NCBI RefSeq assembly: GCF_022012415.1
Contig: NZ_JAKLTR010000017.1
Span: 1 to 64,000, forward strand
Length of the DNA stretch: 64,000 nucleotides
Direction of reading: 5' to 3'
From: Terrimonas ginsenosidimutans
GTDB taxonomy: Bacteria > Bacteroidota > Bacteroidia > Chitinophagales > Chitinophagaceae
Of the stretch, positions 58,908-64,000 are shown one piece after another (the stretch's first letter is position 1; each line of letters opens with the position of its first letter). The notes under the pieces were generated by a model that was not told the origin of the DNA, did no database searches, and worked only from the letters and a program-made list of their open reading frames with translations. A program made the position numbers and the translations under genes.

Positions 58908-59363
58908 ATGAACCAGGCCGTGGATACCTGGCAGATCAGCAACCGTATTAATCAGTATCTGATCAATGCCATCCCTGAAGAACATTTCGCCGATCAGGCA
59001 GTATCAAAAGGAAGAACTGTTGGCGAGCAACTCGCCCATATACACAATGTCCGGCTGATGTGGCTGCAGGCCTCTATGCCCGAACTGATGAGTACGGTAA
59101 CTAAAATTGAAAAAGACGCCATCAGTAAAACACAACTGGTCGAACAATTCGATAAAAGCGCAGACGCGATCAGTAAGCTTTTGGAAAAAGGCCTTGCGGA
59201 TGGAAAGATCAAAGGCTTTAAACCGCATGCACAGGCATTCCTGGGTTATCTGATCGCGCACGAAGCTCATCACCGGGGGCAGATCGTTTTATCACTCAAA
59301 CAATCAGGTCATCATCTCGATAAGAAAATACTTTTTGGCCTGTGGGAATGGGGCACCAAATAA
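58908..59363 (+). CDS. DinB-family protein
   Basis: A 151-residue four-helix-bundle protein of the DinB/YfiT type. The likely metal-binding His residues are in QLAHIHNVRLMWL and GYLIAHEAHHRGQIVLSLKQ, and the ending LFGLWEWG is common in the family. Members include metal-dependent thiol transferases and proteins of unknown function. The start is the ATG 13 residues before the first helix. The stop lies 5 bp from the convergent gene's stop with no clear terminator between. Confidence 0.88.
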   Translation: MNQAVDTWQISNRINQYLINAIPEEHFADQAVSKGRTVGEQLAHIHNVRLMWLQASMPELMSTVTKIEKDAISKTQLVEQFDKSADAISKLLEKGLADGKIKGFKPHAQAFLGYLIAHEAHHRGQIVLSLKQSGHHLDKKILFGLWEWGTK

Positions 59364-59368
59364 ATGAG

Positions 59369-60184
59369 CTACTTTTTGATCACCTGTACAATGATCTTCC
59401 ATCCATCTTTTGTATGTCCCCAAATACGAAGGTAATTTTCCTGCTTTTGCCCGTAAGTAACTGTTCCGTATATATAAGCAAGATCACGGGAAGAAGACAT
59501 TCCTCCCTCTACTGGTTGAAATGAGATGGTGTCAGGAAGCTTTGCCAGCTCAGGCAGTACAAGCGCAGCCAGTTGCACCGGATGTTTTCCATCCGTATTC
59601 AGCCATGAATTGTAATGAACCGATTGTTCAAATGCTTTTTGCTTATGGACAGCAAATGTTTCAAGGAACTTCTTTTCGATCGCCAATGCTGAAGTATCAT
59701 TCTTCTTTGCAGAAATAAAAACTTCTGAAGTTGAAAGCGACTGTTGACCAAACAGGTTTCCACGGTAATCAACACCGAGATCCGCAAGAAACTTCCACTC
59801 TCCTTTTTTATTCTTCTTCCAGACCGTAGTATATTGACCGCTGGCGATCACAGAGTCTGCCAATGTCGCCCTGTATTCCCATGGGCCGGTAGTAAACCCA
59901 AGATCTTCTGCCTGGGACAGGCCGTTGAAAGCAGGATGCCACAATAATTTCCCCGGCGTTTCAGTCGCCTTGTTCCAGTATTCAAATCCATTGTAGATCT
60001 TTCCCTCCCCGAACACGACAGCAGCGCTGTCCATGTTTTCCAGGAAAGCCCTCTTCATCGTGAATTCCTTTGCTGTGGCCGCGAATGAAAGCTCCGCCCG
60101 CACCACCTCACTGCGTGTTTGCGCAAGACATACATGGCTGGTCATAGCCACCAGGAAGAAGTTAAAATAGCTGATCTTAATCAT
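59369..60184 (-). CDS. Exported protein with two SnoaL/DUF4440-like halves
   Basis: A 271-residue protein. The chosen ATG gives a signal peptide (MIKISYFNFFLVAMTSHVCLAQ). A longer frame adds 71 residues of improbable sequence. Two NTF2-like halves are suggested: one with AAVVFGEGKIYNGFEYWNKA, TGPWEYRATLADSVIASGQYTTVW and KGEWKFLADLGVDYRG, and a second with DLAYIYGTVTYGQKQENYLRIW and KDGWKIIVQVIKK. The paired GxW strand endings are typical of DUF4440-like domains. No reaction can be assigned. Confidence 0.75.
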   Translation of the reverse strand: MIKISYFNFFLVAMTSHVCLAQTRSEVVRAELSFAATAKEFTMKRAFLENMDSAAVVFGEGKIYNGFEYWNKATETPGKLLWHPAFNGLSQAEDLGFTTGPWEYRATLADSVIASGQYTTVWKKNKKGEWKFLADLGVDYRGNLFGQQSLSTSEVFISAKKNDTSALAIEKKFLETFAVHKQKAFEQSVHYNSWLNTDGKHPVQLAALVLPELAKLPDTISFQPVEGGMSSSRDLAYIYGTVTYGQKQENYLRIWGHTKDGWKIIVQVIKK

Positions 60185-60500
60185 GGTATTCTTTTCGGGC
60201 GGAAAGCTAGGATAAAACTGTATTTGCAGAAGTGGATAGTGCAGGAATTGATGAAAAAGTGAATTAAAGCGTATGATGAATGATATAAAAGAAAACAGCC
60301 CAACCCTCCCACCTATTCTCCACCAACGATAACAAAATACCATCAGTACCTGTGTACGCTGATCACAACCGATCATCTCAGCACATAAATCATTCACTTC
60401 AGCAAGTAATTATGGTGACCTGTAAGAATCATGAATGACGGGAACCCCGGATGATTATTTTTGATCCATGAGCTTAAAAAAATGATTCGTGATCTATATA

Positions 60501-60566
60501 ATTGTTACGCTAGTAACAGTTTTCTCATGTGAACGCGGGTGGTTTCTACTACCCGCTCTTTTTTTG
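60501..60566 (+). terminator. Orphan rightward terminator, possibly the end of a small RNA
   Basis: Two hairpins in series: TGTTAC-GCTA-GTAACA (60503-60518) and GCGGGTGGT...ACTACCCGC (from about 60536) followed by seven T residues. No rightward gene lies upstream, because the nearest gene is leftward. This is the layout of a small RNA's 3' end. The 5' end would lie somewhere after 60400. Confidence 0.5.
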
Positions 60567-60585
60567 CGTACACTGAAGTTGATAC

Positions 60586-60762
60586 AAAAAAAAGCCCGGG
60601 CAAAAGCCGGGGCTGTGATTTTCCTTCATACCAACTGAGGAATCGGTTATCAATCGGCGATGGATCTGGTCTTTCAAAGGATCGGATTTAAAAAAGTTCA
60701 CTTCGGAAGTAGTTTTTCTAGGATACGGATTTTTAACCATTAACCAACGATCTGCATCATTT
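60586..60762 (-). ncRNA. Candidate small RNA, unit A of a tandem pair
   Basis: A leftward unit with a near -7 box TTTCTTTG (60769-60776). The body contains ATCCGTATCCTAGAAAAAC and ATCCGATCCTTTGAAAG. The 3' end GTATGAAGGAAAATCACA runs into a terminator (GCCCCGGC-UUUU-GCCCGGGC, one mismatch, then eight U). The body, 3' end and about 120 bp upstream of the -7 box are shared with unit B. A 66-codon frame from an internal ATG runs through the terminator hairpin and is probably not coding. Confidence 0.5.
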
Positions 60763-61019
60763 GTAATACAAAGAAAGATCAATCGCCTGTATTACTCAAT
60801 AGACCATATTATGATTCACATGTAGTCGATATTCTATAGTGCATACACTGCAATATCATTCGATAACAAGTGATAATTGCAATGAGCGTATTAGAATGTA
60901 AATTTTATTGTGCGTGATCAATGTAGTAAGCAAAATCTCTTAGTGGATGCATTGATCTATTCAGTGTGCATAATCTGTTAGAGGTATCGTATGATAAATA
61001 ACACGCAACATCTCCTTTT

Positions 61020-61294
61020 AATAAAAGAAGCCCCGGAGACCGGGGCTGTAATTTCCTTCATACCTGAAGTTCGTTTTTCAAAGGGATTGGATCTGTTTCA
61101 TAATTCTTTCAAAGGATTGGACATTGTTTTTCATTAGGATCGGACAACGGTTTTTTTAGGATCTGGACATGGTTTTTTCAAAGGAATTGACTTCGGTACA
61201 AGGATTTGGATATTTGTTTTTCAAAGGGATTGGATACGGGTTTCTTTCGGATATTGTTCAGGTATGCATCAGTGCTTAACCTGTTTCGTCATTG
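61020..61294 (-). ncRNA. Candidate small RNA, unit B of a tandem pair, with internal ~23-nt repeats
   Basis: A leftward unit with a near -7 box TTACTTTG (61301-61308) and a perfect 8-bp terminator stem (AGCCCCGG-TCT-CCGGGGCT in RNA sense). The body has about seven degenerate repeats of the form (T)GTCCAATCCTTTGAAAAA, where unit A has two or three. The 3' end GGTATGAAGGAAATTACA matches unit A. All frames are closed by stops, so it is not translated as one peptide. Confidence 0.55.
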
Positions 61295-61412
61295 ACAATA
61301 CAAAGTAACATCATACACATGCTTTAAAATATAGAACACATTATGATTGATATGTAGTTTAAATAACAGTTGCGTGTTTTGATATAGCATAATTGTAATC
61401 AGCGCTATTATC

Positions 61413-61621
61413 CTGTCATCAAATAGTCTTATATATGAGATATATTTTAATAAGAAATCCTACTTCGTAATTTTCCGATTTATGCATTCATAAAATGTTT
61501 AATTATGCCTGCAATAGATCACAAGTCAAGGAAAAGAATAAGTGTATGAACGACGTTTGTGAAGCTGGCTCTTATTGGCAGACCATCGTATATGCCACCA
61601 CAGGAAGAGCAACGACGGCGA
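61413..61621. other. AT-rich intergenic stretch
   Basis: No gene or strong structure is recognised. The two small frames that cross it are Cys- and Asn-rich without features. It separates unit B's promoter region from the end of the WalJ-type hydrolase gene, whose transcript must stop here. No clear terminator is visible. Confidence 0.4.
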
Positions 61622-62461
61622 TCAAAATAATGAGAGCTGCATTGGCACAAATTGCTCTACTGTATATGCAGGTAATGAAATAGCAGATGATGTTACAGCA
61701 TCGATCTTATAAATGGTAGATTCCTGATACCTGGATGCGACCACAATATTTGTGTCGCCTGCTTTCTCTAAGAAAAGGCGATTCACCAGATCTGCATCAT
61801 TATTATTGTTTGAAAGATGTGAGAGGATCAGGTGCGTAAGGTGTCTGCTTCTGTAACGAACAAAAAGGTCAAGCGCTTCTGTGTTGGATAAATGACCATT
61901 CCCTCCTCTTATCCGTTTTTTTAAATGATAAGGATAGCGGCCGTTTTCGAGCATTGTTTCACAATAATTGCTTTCAAGAAAAACGGCCTGGCATTTAGAA
62001 AAATATTTTTTGACTTCAGCACAGCATACTCCTATATCGGTAAGGACCCCGATATGGATCCCGTCACTGCTTACAACAAAACTGTGCGGATCTGCCGCAT
62101 CATGCGCTTTGCGAAATGGAGTGACAAGCAACTGACCTATACTCACTGGTTGTTCATGCAGAAATGAATGAGCGAGTGACGACTCCAGCGGAAGCCTGCT
62201 GCTGGTCAACGTAGCGGATGTGATATAAACAGGCAGCTGATACTTTCTGGAAAGAGCTACCACTCCCGTGATATGATCGCCATGTTCGTGAGATATAAAA
62301 ACAGCTTTTACTTTTTCCATTTCCAACTCAAGCCGCTTCATTCTTTTTTCAATCTCCCGGCAGGAGATCCCTGCATCCACCAATACAGCTTCCTGGTCAT
62401 TACCGATATAGTAACAGTTGCCATTGGATCCGGAATTGAGCGAAGCGATGTAAAGGGGCAT
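61622..62461 (-). CDS. Metallo-beta-lactamase-fold hydrolase (YycJ/WalJ-like)
   Basis: A 279-residue cytosolic metallo-hydrolase. The N-terminus MPLYIASLNSGSNGNCYYI and the zinc motif HEHGDH in AVFISHEHGDHITGV mark the YycJ/WalJ group. Further ligands are in PFRKAHDAADPHSFV, GVLTDIG and HLILSHLSNNNND. Related proteins are thought to act as 5'-3' exonucleases linked to DNA repair or replication. The ATG at 62461 was chosen over a TTG two codons upstream. It stands alone. Confidence 0.88.
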   Translation of the reverse strand: MPLYIASLNSGSNGNCYYIGNDQEAVLVDAGISCREIEKRMKRLELEMEKVKAVFISHEHGDHITGVVALSRKYQLPVYITSATLTSSRLPLESSLAHSFLHEQPVSIGQLLVTPFRKAHDAADPHSFVVSSDGIHIGVLTDIGVCCAEVKKYFSKCQAVFLESNYCETMLENGRYPYHLKKRIRGGNGHLSNTEALDLFVRYRSRHLTHLILSHLSNNNNDADLVNRLFLEKAGDTNIVVASRYQESTIYKIDAVTSSAISLPAYTVEQFVPMQLSLF

Positions 62462-62833
62462 GCGCAAAAATAAAACAGGAATCGCGAATTAGGACGAATG
62501 GGCGATAATTTAGGCGAATCGCCAATTGGCACGAATGGACGATAACGAACAAGAGTATAGTCGCTGATGTGGTGAACGGGGCTTGCCTGCCCGACTTCCG
62601 GGGAATGTCGCTGATTCCTGGGGAATTAGATGTCGTCTCCAGCCTGCTATGTATCCTCCTCTTTTTCGGACCATAACCTGTTTTTTTCTGGCCATCTTCC
62701 GTTCATACTCCGTTCATCTACCGTTAATTTATGGAGGATGAACGGAGAATGGGAAAAACAGCGATCGGACACAGGCCCATAGCCCAGCCGGAATGAAGGG
62801 AAGATCCCGCTGATCTGATACGATCTGCTGCTT
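62462..62833. other. Gene-free stretch with short direct and inverted repeats
   Basis: Two near-copies, AGGACGAATGGGCGATAA and GGCACGAATGGACGATAA, lie at about 62492-62546. At 62708-62718 and 62737-62747 CTCCGTTCATC faces GATGAACGGAG with related CCGTTCAT words beside it. No ORF is seen. These look like further small intergenic repeats. The end of the GH127-like gene lies at the right edge. Confidence 0.5.
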
Positions 62834-64000
62834 TCAGTATGCTTTAAAGGTCACCTGGCGGAGGATGGTGTTGCCCACAGGCTCAAGGTTGATAGTCTCC
62901 TTTTGCCCAGAGATCGGGTTGAGAACGTTCAAACGGAACCTGCCACTTTTTTCACCAGGTAGTGGAAGTTCTCCGGAACTGTATTTATAGATCAGAAGAT
63001 CATTCGGCTTATACTTCAGATCCGAAAACCCCGGAATGGGGAATGAGCGGCTAACCTCCGCAGTTGCCGAAATCGGATGAGCCAGCACGTATGGTCCAAA
63101 ACTGAAGTAATATTCTCCATTATTGTCCCTATGGGTTTCGATAGCTGGCTCAAAGCTGAGCTCGACTACCTGGCCGCCCGTCCATTTTCTGGAAACAATG
63201 AGATATCCATCTTTTTCGGTGAGAGGCACACTGGAATGATACTTTTTCACCCAGGATGGTTTCCGGATCATGAGCGAGAAGTTAGCACCGTTACCGCTGA
63301 CGGTGAACTTTACCGTCTGCTTGTCAGTAAAGGACACTTCCTCCCGCACTTCGATCTTCTTGCCTCCGATCACTGTGGTAAGTTCCACCGGCCCCAGAAG
63401 ATTGGCTACCAGGTTCTGGCCATCTTTCAGCCATGCATACTGCAGAAAATAAGGAGTGATCCTGCCGGCATTGGGCACGCAGCACACCGCGGCGTCCTGG
63501 TGGGCGGGAGAATATTTATAACGGGTTTGTGTCTTAATGGAAGTGTCGCCGTTCAATCCCCCTGTCATAAAATAGGAATTGTCCGTTTTCAGATAAGCGA
63601 TACAGCTTTCCCGGGGATGACGAGCCCCCTGGGCCGCATTCAGGAACAGGTGCTCGGCTTTTTCTGCAAAACTCGCGTTCCCCGATTTCAGATAAAGTTC
63701 GAGGTAACTGTGCATTAATTCCTGAAGCGAGCAGTATTCATAACCCCGGTCGGTTGAATTTGCAGGCCGGCCGCCGATCCATTCGTCTCCGACCGGGCCG
63801 CCCGTTGGAGTGGTCGTTTTTTCGATCTTTTGGACAAAACCGGCCAGGGCAGTCTTCATCTGCATATCGCCTGTTGCCTGATAAGCCGCAGCCAGAGAAC
63901 GTAAATGCTCATAGGTATGAACGCCATGACCTTTTAAGGGAAGCGACGGGTCGAGAAGTTTGGAGAGACGGGCGTCTTCGTTCAGGTTCTGCGCTGAAAA
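62834..64000 (-). CDS. GH127/DUF1680-like glycoside hydrolase, 3' part only (cut by window edge)
   Basis: The frame is open to the last base of the window, so the N-terminus lies outside. The visible 389 residues cover the second half of the (alpha/alpha)-barrel, with GHGVHTYEHLRSLAAAYQA, TDRGYEYCSLQELMHSYLEL and the cysteine motif QDAAVCCVPNAGRITPYFLQ. A C-terminal beta-sandwich with VKFTVSGNGANFSLMIRKPSW and SFGPYVLAHPI follows. In GH127 beta-L-arabinofuranosidases a cysteine and glutamate form the active site at zinc, and the CC pair here fits that region. The exact substrate cannot be told. Confidence 0.88.
   Translation of the reverse strand, partial: FSAQNLNEDARLSKLLDPSLPLKGHGVHTYEHLRSLAAAYQATGDMQMKTALAGFVQKIEKTTTPTGGPVGDEWIGGRPANSTDRGYEYCSLQELMHSYLELYLKSGNASFAEKAEHLFLNAAQGARHPRESCIAYLKTDNSYFMTGGLNGDTSIKTQTRYKYSPAHQDAAVCCVPNAGRITPYFLQYAWLKDGQNLVANLLGPVELTTVIGGKKIEVREEVSFTDKQTVKFTVSGNGANFSLMIRKPSWVKKYHSSVPLTEKDGYLIVSRKWTGGQVVELSFEPAIETHRDNNGEYYFSFGPYVLAHPISATAEVSRSFPIPGFSDLKYKPNDLLIYKYSSGELPLPGEKSGRFRLNVLNPISGQKETINLEPVGNTILRQVTFKAY

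Noticed and set aside
60549-60782. 77-codon leftward frame across unit A
   Set aside because: It runs through the terminator hairpin and its U-run, and the frame is not kept in the paralogous unit B.
1-64000. tRNA, rRNA, integrase, transposase or phage genes
   Set aside because: I looked for TΨC-like GGTTCGAATCC contexts, rRNA-like conserved stretches and recombinase motifs and found none. Short or divergent cases could be missed by eye.

Overview
The window reads as a chromosomal segment of a Bacteroidota organism, most likely Chitinophagaceae or a close relative (inference). The support is a SusC/SusD pair with FecR and an ECF sigma factor, LytTR signalling, an ABC permease fused to an M1 peptidase, a NagB-PIG-L fusion, an MbnP/di-heme peroxidase cluster, many secreted proteins and lipoproteins, few Shine-Dalgarno sites, and several -7 boxes of the Bacteroidota type TAnnTTTG placed just before genes. 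I see no rRNA, tRNA, CRISPR array, phage or insertion sequence.

Layout. 0-7.4 kb: a LytTR regulator and its kinase, divergent from an ABC ATPase and a permease-M1 peptidase fusion. 7.6-11.9 kb: a leftward metal/redox cluster (CDIC-type barrel protein, DUF2911 lipoprotein, di-heme MauG/MbnH-like peroxidase, MbnP-like lipoprotein, a 50-residue membrane protein and a Cys-motif small protein). 12-18 kb: metallo-hydrolase, VOC protein, LigD-type ligase-polymerase and small proteins. 18-25 kb: an OmpR-type two-component pair, a universal stress protein, a TPR protein and GpsA. 25-34 kb: M24 peptidase, Ig-like repeat lipoprotein, rhodanese-thioredoxin fusion, YCF48-like protein, peroxiredoxin, CutC and glycosylasparaginase. 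34-44 kb: an FMN reductase and pirin, two tandem CocE-type hydrolases, a GH20 hexosaminidase and an esterase. 44-53 kb: SusD, SusC (with STN domain), FecR, a divergent ECF sigma factor and NagB-PIG-L. 53-64 kb: membrane proteins, an AsmA-like protein, a short AraC regulator, DinB, a 1.4 kb gene-free stretch with repeated RNA-like units, a WalJ-type hydrolase and the 3' part of a GH127-like gene cut by the window edge.

How the genes may work together. GH20 (releases GlcNAc), glycosylasparaginase (cleaves GlcNAc-Asn), NagB-PIG-L (deacetylase plus glucosamine-6-phosphate deaminase) and the SusCD/FecR/sigma system suggest import and breakdown of amino-sugar glycans or glycopeptides, with the transporter sensed across the envelope. 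The 7.6-11.9 kb cluster resembles MbnH/MbnP copper-protein loci.

The least explained part of the window lies between genes. It holds heptamer repeats (GATGGCC, GATGACC, GTTGGCC, GTTGTCC) arranged as palindromes at five places, two copies of a roughly 100-bp element that contain different heptamer numbers, tandem 60-bp hairpin repeats at the left edge, and two or three related leftward transcription units that end in terminators but have no convincing coding sequence.
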